DNA from: Macrostomum hystrix
Lineage: Eukaryota; Platyhelminthes; Macrostomidae
NCBI GenBank assembly: GCA_950097015.1
Contig: CATNEN010000011.1
Location: forward strand, 5,250,001-5,314,000
Reading direction: 5' to 3'
Length of the DNA stretch: 64,000 nucleotides
Within the stretch, counting starts at the first letter, position 1. Every line of letters begins with the position of its first letter. A program made the position numbers and the translations under genes. A model generated the notes under the pieces. The model had not been told where the DNA came from and searched no databases. It saw only the letters and a program-made list of their open reading frames with translations. Below, in pieces: positions 55,801 to 64,000 of this stretch.

Positions 55801-58044
55801 TAACATTTCTAGGAGGCAAAAGAATTTTTCCGCAGCACAGTTAAAATTCTTCCGTCCAACGCCAAAGTGGCAGAAATTCAGGTTAGAATTTCTGGTGTAA
55901 CTTATTTACGCTCGTATTTGTTTCTCACATCCTACTTAGACTACTGAAACAGTAGAAAGTAAAGAAAGTTGCGAGTATTTTTATCTCAATATAAAAGATT
56001 AATATTAAGTTGCCCAGCAAATTTTGTGCACCTTTCAGCATCGGATCGCCGCATTGCCGCAGGGTCGCCACGGTGTCCGGCTCCGCGGTATGCGTCGCGG
56101 TGACATCAACAGCCTGCTGGTTGAAGAGGTCCACTTTGCGCATCCGACAAGTGTGGAAGAAATGGCATCGGCTGACCTGCTGCTGGTATGAAACACAGAA
56201 ACTCGAATCTTTATTATACTTTTTTCCTACAAACTTTTTTAACTTTCTGCGCATGACTTATCTATCATTTTAAAGTTGCCGCACATGTCTTATTTGTTCT
56301 TTTGAAGTTGCCGCCAATGTCTTCTTGCCTATCCTTTTGAAGTTGCCGCCAATGTCTTCTTATCTATCCTTTTGAAGTTGCCGCCAATGTCTTCTTATCT
56401 ATCCTTTTGAAGTTGCCGCCAATGCCTTATCTATCCTTTTGAAGTTGCCGCCAATGCCTTATCTATCCCTTTGAAGTTGCCGCCAATGCCTTATCTATCC
56501 TTTTGAAGTTGCCGCCCCTGGTTTATCTACGTTTATTCGCCATTAAATTTCGCCAGCACATCATGTGGGAGCCGTGCTTTGACTATCTGCGCACCAAGCA
56601 CCAGCTAGGTTACCACGTGGCCTGCCAGTCGCATAGACGCAGAGGCCACCTCACCTTCCGTCTGATGGTTGCTAGCCAGGCCGACCAGTGTAGCACAGAC
56701 AAGGTGCTGACAATGGTGGACAAATTCTATGCCTACTTTGCCGACCTGTTGCGCAAGATGCAGCCAGCCCAGTTCGCCAACTATGTCAAAGCTGTGGCCG
56801 ACCGCAAGCTGGCTGAAGATTCAGTCATGACAGACGAATTCGATCGCTACTGGGAAGAGATTGACGAAGGCGGCCTCTTATTCAACAGGCGCCTGCTGGA
56901 GGTTCAAGTGCTGCAGAATCTGACTGTGAATGTCCTGGTGCCCTTCTTTAAGCGAGTCATGACTGCCCCAAGGCGATCGCTTGTTATTCAGGTTGGCACT
57001 GACGGGGCGTGTTGTAGGCAGCTGAAGGTTCAGGTGTAGCTAATTATGAATGCTACTGAAGGTTCAGGTGTAGCTAATTATGAATGCTACTGAAGGTTCA
57101 GGTGTAGCTAATTATGAGTGCTACTGAAGGTTCAGGTGTAGCTAATTATGAATGCTACTGAAGGTTCAGGTGTAGCTAATTATGAATGCTACTGAAGGTT
57201 CAGGTGTAGCTAATTATGAATGCTACTGAAGGTTCAGGTGTTGCTAATTTTGAATGCTACTGAAGGTTCAGGTGTAGCTAATTATGAGTGCTACTGAAGG
57301 TTCAGGTGTAGCTAATTATGAATGCTACTGAAGGTTCAGGTGTAGCTAATTATGAATGCTACTGAAGGTTCAGGTATAGTTAATTATGAATGCTGCTGAA
57401 GGTTCAGGTGTAGCTAATTATGAATGCTACTGAAGGTTCAGGTGTAGCTAATTATGAATGCTACTGTCGCTTGGGACAAAATTTCCTTGCTTGTATTTAA
57501 CTTGTATTTAGAAAGTGAAAAGCATTTTGTCCGAATATCTAGTGGGCTTAGTGCGCACTAGAAGCAACTAAAGGGGAACTGTACCGAGCACGGAATTAAG
57601 AACATAGACAACGATTGAGTTAACAAGGGGCGGGCAGGATGCGTAGTCTATGGGCTAAGAGGACGATAGAAAGCGAAGCAATTAAAGTGCAGTGAAACGT
57701 ACTGATTAACTGATTGGTGAGCAAGAGATTAAAGAGGAGAGTCAAAGGAAACGACGAGAAGGTTTTCTGGAGGAAGCATTTCCGACAGCTACTGAAGGTT
57801 CAGGTGTAGTCATCTAATTCAGAGTCTGGCTCAATTCCTTCAGATCGAAGGCTCGCAGAACAAGTCGCTGCATGAAGGGGGCACGGCAGGCTACTCTCTG
57901 CCCCTGGTTTACGCCAAGCCCCCCAAACCGCCGAACCGGCAAACCAAAGCGAAGGCCTCGACAATGCCGGTGGAATTTATCGGAGATTTGCGAAAATTTC
58001 GAGCGAGTCTGCAGCCGCTAACTTCGGTAGTGGTGATGGAGTAG
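43893..58044 (+). CDS. NRDC: Nardilysin (M16 zinc metalloprotease)
   Basis: Seventeen exons join in frame: 43893-43904, 44693-44757, 44839-45041, 45575-45942, 46395-46689, 48214-48908, 49358-49552, 50609-50699, 50768-50819, 51503-51586, 51793-51862, 54529-54674, 55555-55714, 55813-55881, 56039-56185, 56557-56991, 57844-58044; 1095 aa (vertebrate nardilysin about 1150). Residues 57-93 are a shorter form of the acidic domain (DSLDDDDESDD) that separates nardilysin from insulysin. The inverted zinc motif is H142-W-L-E145-H146, and E223 in VHSEFE lies 77 residues later, as the third ligand should. EPCFDYLRTKHQLGYHV in the C-terminal half is a family hallmark. Nardilysin cuts before Arg in dibasic peptides and also has non-proteolytic roles. 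The four-codon exon 1 is the least certain part. Confidence 0.93.
45274..45490 (-). mobile_element. tRNA-derived SINE, family B, copy 4 (in nardilysin intron 3)
   Basis: On the minus strand the body reads CAAATTTGTG-like start (TTTGTGTCCTTTGGCAAGAG), TTCAAACAGCTGCATGTTAA, CAGTCCATGGACTGAACAGT and a TTAGGGCAGGTGTAAT end. The tRNA-like head has been lost at 45,490. Confidence 0.75.
45966..46355. repeat. 20-bp satellite (AATTAGAATCCCATTCTATC)
   Basis: About 19 copies in nardilysin intron 4. The first recognisable unit begins some 20 bases after the donor at 45,943, and the last ends about 40 bases before exon 5. Confidence 0.95.
46800..47870. repeat. 30-bp satellite (GGGGATTATCGACGACACATTCACTAGGTA)
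   Basis: About 34 copies in nardilysin intron 5, with ordered variants (ATTTCACTAGGTTG, GGCAAATTGATTAGG). Degenerate units extend at both ends, to about 46,760 and 48,060. Confidence 0.95.
49565..50515. repeat. Polypurine satellite (GGAAGGAGTAGAAGGGAGAGA)
   Basis: Units of 20-22 bp, GAAGGAGTAGAAGGGAGAGA or GAAGGGGTTAGAAGGGAGAG. Almost pure purine on the plus strand for 950 bp. It begins about 15 bases after the donor of nardilysin exon 7. A tract of this kind could form triplex (H-) DNA. Confidence 0.96.
50985..51345. repeat. 24-bp satellite (CCCTCCTAATCCATCAATTCTTTG)
   Basis: About 15 copies in nardilysin intron 9, pyrimidine-rich in gene orientation. Confidence 0.95.
51885..54200. repeat. 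2.3-kb, 21-bp satellite (CCATCTGTCTGTTCTGGGTGT)
   Basis: About 110 copies in nardilysin intron 11, starting about 22 bases after the donor at 51,863. Early units end GGATGT, later ones GGGTGT. A marker containing TCCATCCGTCTTTT and TATAATTAGTGTATATC recurs at about 52,718, 53,263, 53,896 and 54,152, showing higher-order copying in blocks of different length. Several open frames over 300 codons arise from the 21-bp period. Confidence 0.97.
54735..55535. repeat. 33- then 36-bp satellite carrying joined acceptor and donor words
   Basis: In nardilysin intron 12. The first half has units with CCCACTCTCCCCTTCAG|GTG followed by TTTATTTCATTCT; the second half has TTTTAGTTCAGGTTTCACCC + TCTCCCCTTCAG|GTG. 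Each unit has a pyrimidine tract, CAG, then GT, in gene orientation. The true acceptor (CACCTGACAG) lies 20 bases after the last unit. Confidence 0.96.
56265..56535. repeat. 28-35-bp minisatellite next to the exon 16 acceptor
   Basis: About eight units of TTTTGAAGTTGCCGCCAATG followed by TCTTCTTATCTATCC or CCTTATCTATCC. The last unit grades into the sequence before exon 16 of nardilysin; the acceptor CGCCAG is at 56,556. Confidence 0.9.
57018..57470. repeat. 34-bp satellite (CTACTGAAGGTTCAGGTGTA...)
   Basis: About 13 copies of CTACTGAAGGTTCAGGTGTA + GCTAATTATGAATG in nardilysin intron 16. It starts about 26 bases after the donor ATTCAG|GTTGGC; each unit holds GTTCAG|GTGTAG, so the exon edge and the repeat share TTCAG|GT. 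One more unit appears near 57,790. Confidence 0.95.
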
Positions 58045-58149
58045 GCTGCGACCTGAGACTCAAGCTTACACTTATTTTTCCTCTATTTGAAATTTATTTT
58101 TTTCTTCTTTTTAGAAGGTTTTTGTCGACTAAAATTTTTCTGGTTATAG

Positions 58150-59545
58150 ACAGACTAGTTGATAGTCCAGGTCATGGTTGATTGTCAGATGGGCTGATTG
58201 AATAACAGGTATAGGCATGGTTGATTGACAGCGGGCTGATTGAATAACAGGTATAGGCATGGTTGATTGTCAGATGGGCTGATTGAATAACAGGTATAGT
58301 CATGGTTGATTGACAGCGGGCTGATTGAATAACAGGTATAGTCATGGTTGATTGACAGCGGGCTGATTGAATAACAGGTATAGTCATGGTTGATTGACAG
58401 CGGGCTGATTGAATAACAGGTATAGGCATGGTTGATTGACAGCGGGCTGATTGAATAACAGGTATAGTCATGGTTGATTGACAGCGGGCTGATTGAATAA
58501 CAGGTATAGGCATGGTTGATTGACAGCGGGCTGATTGAATAACAGGTATAGTCATGGTTGATTGACAGCGGGCTGATTGAATAACAGGTATAGTCATGGT
58601 TGATTGTCAGATGGGCTGATTGAATAACAGGTATAGGCATGGTTGATTGTCAGATGGGCTGATTGAATAACAGGTATAGTCATGGTTGATTGTCAGATGG
58701 GCTGATTAAATAACAGGTATAGGCATGGTTGATTGACAGCGGGCTGATTGAATAACAGGTATAGTCATGGTTGATTGACAGCGGGCTGATTGAATAACAG
58801 GTATAGTCATGGTTGATTGACAGCGGGCTGATTGAATAACAGGTATAGTCATGGTTGATTGACAGCGGGCTGATTGAATAACAGGTATAGTCATGGTTGA
58901 TTGACAGCGGGCTGATTGAATAACAGGTATAGTCATGGTTGATTGACAGCGGGCTGATTGAATAACAGGTATAGTCATGGTTGATTGACAGCGGGCTGAT
59001 TGAATAACAGGTATAGGCATGGTTGATTGACAGCGGGCTGATTGAATAACAGGTATAGGCATGGTTGATTGACAGCGGGCTGATTGAATAACAGGTATAG
59101 GCATGGTTGATTGACAGCGGGCTGATTGAATAACAGGTATAGGCATGGTTGATTGACAGCGGGCTGATTGAATAACAGGTATAGGCATGGTTGATTGACA
59201 GCGGGCTGATTGAATAACAGGTATAGGCATGGTTGATTGACAGCGGGCTGATTGAATAACAGGTATAGGCATGGTTGATTGACAGCGGGCTGATTGAATA
59301 ACAGGTATAGGCATGGTTGATTGACAGCGGGCTGATTGAATAACAGGTGTAGTCATGGTTGGATGTCAGATGGGCTGATTGAATAACAGGTGTGGTCATT
59401 GTTGATTGACAGGTGGGCTGACTGAATAACAGGTAGAGTCATGGTTGATTGACAGCGAGCTGATTGAATAACAGGCATGGTCATTGTTGAATGACAGGTG
59501 AGCTGATTGAATCGCAGGTATGGTCATTGTTGATTGACACGGAGC
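58150..59545. repeat. 42-bp satellite in the 3' flank of nardilysin
   Basis: About 32 copies of GGTTGATTGACAGCGGGCTG + ATTGAATAACAGGTATAGTC + AT, the rarer form having TGTCAGATGG. It begins about 100 bases after the stop codon. Each unit has AACAG|GTATAG, a strong donor-like word in the sense of nardilysin. Confidence 0.96.
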
Positions 59546-60244
59546 AGATTGATTGACAGGTGGTGCATTATTAGTTCACAGACGGGGTTATTGTTAATTT
59601 ACAGTTGGGATTATAACTGGTGTGTTTAATCAATACACAAATGTTTTTTTAAAAAACGACTTTTAACTTGTTAGTATCATTACATTTTATTGTTCTTATA
59701 GATTTTAGCTGTAACTGCTACAACTTCTCTTCTACTGCACATATTTATATATGACCTGTTCTTTTCTATCAAAAGCTCTAATGGTTTTGGGAAATTTAAA
59801 AATAAAAGTTCGCTGCAACATGGCTGTATCATTTTTGTGCATTTCAATAATGCATTCAATAAAATAATTTGTTTTAAGGCAATATTTTATTGTGTCAGCA
59901 GACTATTTCCTTTTTGTCTGCAGCAAATAAAATATAGAATGAGTAGAAATAAAAAAAACGTGTATTTTTTCCTGCGTCGCGTGTTACACAAAATCGAAAT
60001 TCAAGATGGTCAAAAGTCAGAGAGCAAAGTCATTACAAATAGCAACTCAATCACAGATAGACTCTAGACAAGAAAGGCTTTGTCATTGTTTTAAGTGGAG
60101 AAATAAATATAGTAGCTGAGAAAAGATAAAATGAGTAAATTATGAAACTGAAAATTATTTTTTTTTTCTACTAAAAACATATTTTCTTAAAACGTGTGCC
60201 ACTACTGGTGAGTAGTGCTGCACTGAAAATGCCGGCCATTGCGG
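59546..60244. other. Spacer between convergent nardilysin and PAQR genes
   Basis: AT-rich; the two genes meet tail to tail here. AATAAA words occur near 59,800-59,860 and 59,926. No other gene is supported. Confidence 0.5.
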
Positions 60245-63200
60245 TCACTCGCAGCTGCCCAGACTGGAGGATCTGTACTGCAGCATCTCGCCGCCGGCGT
60301 TGTGCCACCACAGGAAAGCCAGGGCAACCGTCGTGTGCCACCACTGGTGCGATGAGCCGATGAAATCAACCCGACCTGTGGCAATTGCATTAGTACTACT
60401 CTTAGTAGTTTCTTAATAATAGAAACTTAATTACTAATACACAACTTACCTGGCAATATGCATTCTGGAAACTTGCTGACGTAGAAGAACATGCCTAGCA
60501 TGGCCAACAGATACATGACGACTATCTTGTGAAAGAAGAGCTGAAATTAACGGGTTGAAGGGTATTAGTTCCACCTGCTCTAATTGGGTCGGATGTGCAG
60601 CCAATTGCGCGGCGAATCTAAAGCCAGCGTACGGCCGTGGACTGGGGCAGATAAGAAGTTTTGCTGGTACCAATGAACTGTACCATTGCAGAGTTGAGTG
60701 TCTTGCTACTTGCTACAAACTGTTCTAGTGAAATCGGGAATCGAACCCCCGACCTTTCAAGTCGTAAGTCGCTACTATTGTAACCCCTAGGCTACAATCC
60801 ACCTACGAATGGAATCGAATTGGAACTCCCGACCTTCTTATCTAAAGTCTGAAGCATTAAAAAGTCAACTGCTGCTCAAACCGCAGAGTTCTCACCGAAA
60901 CTACGGGCGCCCCGAAGCCGCCGTTCAGGTAGACCCAGTGCACGGCTGGCAGGGTGCCAAAGCCAGCTAGGCAGCAGTACATTGGCAGCAGGATGCGTTT
61001 GAAAGCTTTGGAATGGCCCCTGGTGTGCAGCGAGCAGTACAGGGCTAGGAGGCACATTGAGCAGCTCACGAACAGATAGATGTCTCGCCACAGCTAATCG
61101 TGTAGAAACAAACATTTGAAATTCACTGGACTACTTTTTGATAATGAAAAATGCTAACTCAAACGCTGACCCCTAATAAAAAGACGACTAAAAATCTCAC
61201 CATATCAGGAGTATGTGCTCGAAATTTCACCCAACTAATAGTAGGAACTCAAAATATCAACCTACCAGTAATGAGTACTCAAAATATTAAAAAGTCAAGA
61301 TTAGGTACTCAAAATCTCATCAAGTCAAGATTAAGTACTCAAAATCTCATCAAGTCAAGATTAAGTACTCAAAATCTCACCAAGTCAAGATTAAGTACTC
61401 AAAATCTCACTAAAGTTAAGATTGAGTATTTAAAATGTCACCAAGTCAAGGAAAGTACTCAAAATCTCACAAAGTCAAGATTGAGTACTCAAAATGTCAC
61501 CAAGTCAAGACTGAGTACTCAAAATCTCACCAAGTCAGGATTGAGTACTCAAAATCTCAACAAGTCAGGATTGAGTACTCAAAATCTCACCAAGTCAAGA
61601 TTGAGTACTCAAAATCTCATCAAGTCAAGATTGAGTACTCAAAATCTCACCAAGTCAAGATTGAGTACTCAAAATCTCACCAAGTCTGGATTGAGTACTC
61701 AAAATCTCACCAAGTCAAGATTGAGTACTCAAAATCTCACCAAGTCAAGATTGAGTACTCAAAATCTCACCAAGTCAAGATTGAGTACTCAAAATCTCAC
61801 CAAGTCAAGATTGAGTACTCAAAATCTCACCAAGTCAAGATTGAGTACTCAAAATCTCATCAAGTCAACATTAAGTACTCAAAATCTCACCAAGTCAAGA
61901 TTGAGTACTCAAAATCTCACCAAGTCAAGATTGAGTACTCAAAATCTCACCAAGTCTGGATTGAGTACTCAAAATCTCACCAAGTCACGATTGAGTACTC
62001 AAAATCTCACCAAGTCAGGATTGAGTACTCAAAATCATACCGTCTGGATTAAGTACTCAAAATCTCACCAAGTCAAGATTGAGTACTCAAAATCTCACCA
62101 AGTCAAGATTGAGTACTCAAAATCTCACCAAGTCAAGATTGAGTACTCAAAATCTCACCAAGTCTGGATTGAGTACTCAAAATCTCACCAAGTCAAGATT
62201 GAGTACTCAAAATCTCACCAAGTCAAGATTGAGTACTCAAAATCTCACCAAGTCAAGATTGAGTACTCAAAATCTCACCAAGTCAAGATTAAGTACTCAA
62301 AATCTTATCAAGTCAACATTAAGTACTCAAAATCTCACCAAGTCAAGATTGAGTACTCAAAATCTCACCAAGTCAAGATTGAGTACTCAAAATCTCACCA
62401 AGTCAAGATTAAGTACTCAAAATCTCATCAAGTCAACATTAAGTACTCAAAATCTCACCAAGTCAAGATTGAGTACTCAAAATCTCACCAAGTCAAGATT
62501 GAGTACTCAAAATCTCAACAAGTCAAGATTAAGAACTAAAAAATCACCCCAATAAATAGGGAGTACTCAAAATCTCACCAAGTCAAGAACGAGTGCTAAA
62601 AATGTCACGCTATAAGTAAATATCGGAAGTAAATAAACAGACGCACCGAAAGGCAGTAGAAGCCGAAGTGCACAGAGGGCAGGTAGCAGCCAATCAGGCC
62701 AACGCAGATGCCTGCCTGGTCGATGCTGAGCCAACGCCAGAATGCCCTCTCCGAGTGGCATTTGAATGTGTGATAGCCGCATGAGCACAGCATGCAGAAC
62801 TGAGCGGGAGAGCAGGGTGGGTGCCGATTTTCGATAAGCAAATTTTTTGCAGATCGGGAAAGCACAAATTAGAGGAAGAAACGGAAAGGGGAAAGGAAGA
62901 GCAGGAGGGGAAGAGATGAAAGGAAGAGAAGGAAACGGAAGAGAAATAGAGGAAGAGAGGAAAGGGATCAGAGAGGAAGAGATCAAAGGGGAGAGGAAGA
63001 GAGGGAAGGGGAGAGGAAGGGAGGGAAGGGGAGAAGAAGGGAGGGAAAGGGGAGAGGAAGAGAGGGAAGGGGAGAAGAAGAGAGGGAAAGGGGAGAGGAA
63101 GAGAGGGAAAGGGGAGAAGAAGGGAGGGAAGGGGAGAGGAAGAGAGGGAAAGGGGAGAAGAAGGGAGGGAAGGGGAGAGGAAGAGAGGGAAAGGGGAGAA

Positions 63201-63892
63201 GAAGGGAGGGAAGGGGAGAGGAAGAGAGGGAAAGGGGAGAGGAAGAGAGGGAAAGGGGAGAGAAAGAGAGAAAGGGGGAAAGAAAGAGAGGAAAGGGAGA
63301 GGAAGAGGCAAGGTGTGCCGGCTACCTGAAAGCAGAGCAGGGCGCCAGTTACAATCAGGTGGTCGGCCAGTGTTCCATTGTACATGGGTATAAACACCAG
63401 ATTATCGACAATCATCAGGAGGAAGAATAATGCGAACCCAAACAGATGAGACCAGATGTTTAATGTTTCGTTGGTCCACAGGAATATGCTGCAAGGCAAC
63501 GATTTGACAATAACAAATTGAAATGCACAGCATATGATCTGGGATCTGGGAAGAATATTTACTTGCAATAGAAACTTGTTGGCCAACAGTGAAACTCAGA
63601 AACTGCCTCACCTTCTAATGCAGGCAATGCCAGACAGATAGGCGGTGTATCCCTCACGGATGTGGCCATTGTGGCGCAGGAATTGCGGCACATCGCTATA
63701 CTTAAACACATCGATGTCGCCAGTGTGGCACAGGGCAGATAATTGTCCGCATCGACCATTTCTATCTGCGGTATTTGGCGAACCCTTCTGTTCTAGCTCT
63801 GACGTATCCAACTTGACATCCAGGATGTGATAGCTGCAGCGGGAGCGCCGGAGGCTGCCACCAATGGTGCCGTCAGAAGTTCTGGGAAGCAT
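60245..63892 (-). CDS. PAQR3: PAQR3-like seven-helix membrane protein
   Basis: Minus-strand exons, all in frame: 63892-63612, 63488-63326, 62799-62647, 61093-60896, 60540-60450, 60375-60245; 338 aa (vertebrate PAQR3 about 311). The PAQR hallmarks are present: NETLNIWSH with H108, SIDQAG with D175, and SSHQWWH with H305 and H309, which would bind the single zinc ion. Hydrophobic stretches fit seven helices, e.g. LFGFALFFLLMIVD and IVVMYLLAMLGMFFYVS. LPAVHWVYLNGGFGAPVV points to PAQR3 (RKTG), a Golgi protein that restrains Raf signalling and affects autophagy and sterol control, rather than the adiponectin receptors. The N-terminal 60 residues are not recognisable. Introns 2 and 3 are satellite-filled and intron 4 holds a SINE. 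Confidence 0.92.
60567..60865 (-). mobile_element. tRNA-derived SINE, family B, copy 5 (in PAQR intron 4)
   Basis: On the minus strand the tRNA-like head is the best kept of the family: GTAGCCTAGGGGTTACAATA, CGACTTACGACTTGAAAGGT and box B GGGGGTTCGATTCCCG, followed by the body ending in CAATTAGAGCAGGTGGAA. A second, more decayed head (GGTCGGGAGTTCCAATTCGA) lies upstream at 60,810-60,860, so two insertions or a head duplication are present. Confidence 0.83.
61210..62600. repeat. 30-bp satellite in PAQR intron 3, carrying donor words
   Basis: About 46 copies of CAAGTCAAGATTGAGTACTC + AAAATCTCAC. In gene orientation (minus) each reads CTTG|GTGAGATTTTGAG, a better donor match than the real one of this intron (CTTTCG|GTGCGT at 62,646). 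It fills almost the whole 1.55-kb intron. Confidence 0.97.
62890..63310. repeat. Polypurine tract (GGGAAAGGGGAGAGGAAGAGA)
   Basis: About 420 bp of almost pure purine on the plus strand, units of about 21 and 37 bp, in PAQR intron 2. In gene orientation it is a long pyrimidine tract upstream of the exon 3 acceptor. Confidence 0.94.
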
Positions 63893-64000
63893 TTCAATAG
63901 CTATTTGGTGGCAGCCAAAATCCTGAATACCAACTCGCCGCTTCTGACTGCTGCTGCTGCTGCCGTTTCTGCTGCAATTTCATTCAATTTCCTTGAAATT
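63893..64000. other. 5' region of the PAQR gene
   Basis: The sequence directly upstream of the chosen ATG (minus strand). CCACCAAATAG ends 9 bases before the ATG and could be a splice acceptor; a CAG/CTG run lies further out. No promoter motif can be claimed. Confidence 0.35.

Noticed and set aside
58172-59399. Repetitive frames in the 42-bp array
   Set aside because: Two overlapping frames of similar length from a unit of 14 codons, downstream of the nardilysin stop.
61151-62555. 462-codon frame rich in STQNLTKSRL repeats
   Set aside because: It is the 30-bp satellite read antisense to PAQR intron 3; no start, splice or composition evidence for a protein.

Overview
The window is nuclear DNA of an invertebrate animal. 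Genes are split by GT-AG introns, the standard genetic code reads through every exon, and coding islands are GC-richer than the AT-rich ground around them. More than 20 different minisatellites occupy a large share of the sequence. The proteins are clearly metazoan (AIP, nardilysin, a PAQR3-like receptor, a TRIM-like NHL family). The minisatellite load, tRNA-derived SINEs and splice-acceptor-like sites just upstream of several start codons would suit a free-living flatworm such as Macrostomum. That is a guess, and the phylum cannot be settled from this sequence.

Layout. 1-5.6 kb is transposon debris: a LINE reverse-transcriptase remnant, a hAT-type miniature element with a perfect 8-bp target duplication, a Helitron helicase fragment, and a decayed MULE whose terminal inverted repeats are still visible. 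6.8-8.9 kb is a three-exon AIP co-chaperone gene (335 aa). 11.1-28.2 kb holds four copies of one gene family: zinc knuckle, helical coiled-coil region, then an NHL-type beta-propeller. Three copies are intact and on the plus strand; one is inverted and frameshifted. Satellites, SINEs and LINE scraps lie between them. 29.0-29.8 kb is an unrecognised two-helix membrane protein. 32.1-41.8 kb (minus) is a 12-exon ankyrin-repeat gene (575 aa). 43.9-58.0 kb (plus) is a 17-exon nardilysin (1095 aa) with its zinc site intact. 60.2-63.9 kb (minus) is a six-exon PAQR3-like seven-helix receptor (338 aa), tail-to-tail with nardilysin.

How it fits together. The genes are unrelated housekeeping or signalling genes and do not form an operon. 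Two things stand out. First, the NHL copies are almost identical over their N-terminal half, but most of the amino-acid changes in the last third sit in short patches that recur at blade spacing, as expected if one face of the propeller is being diversified. Second, many of the satellites carry splice-signal-like words (CAG|GT, GTGAGA, CTAAC). Those inside introns that carry donor words read in the sense of the host gene, and several start within tens of bases of an exon edge.
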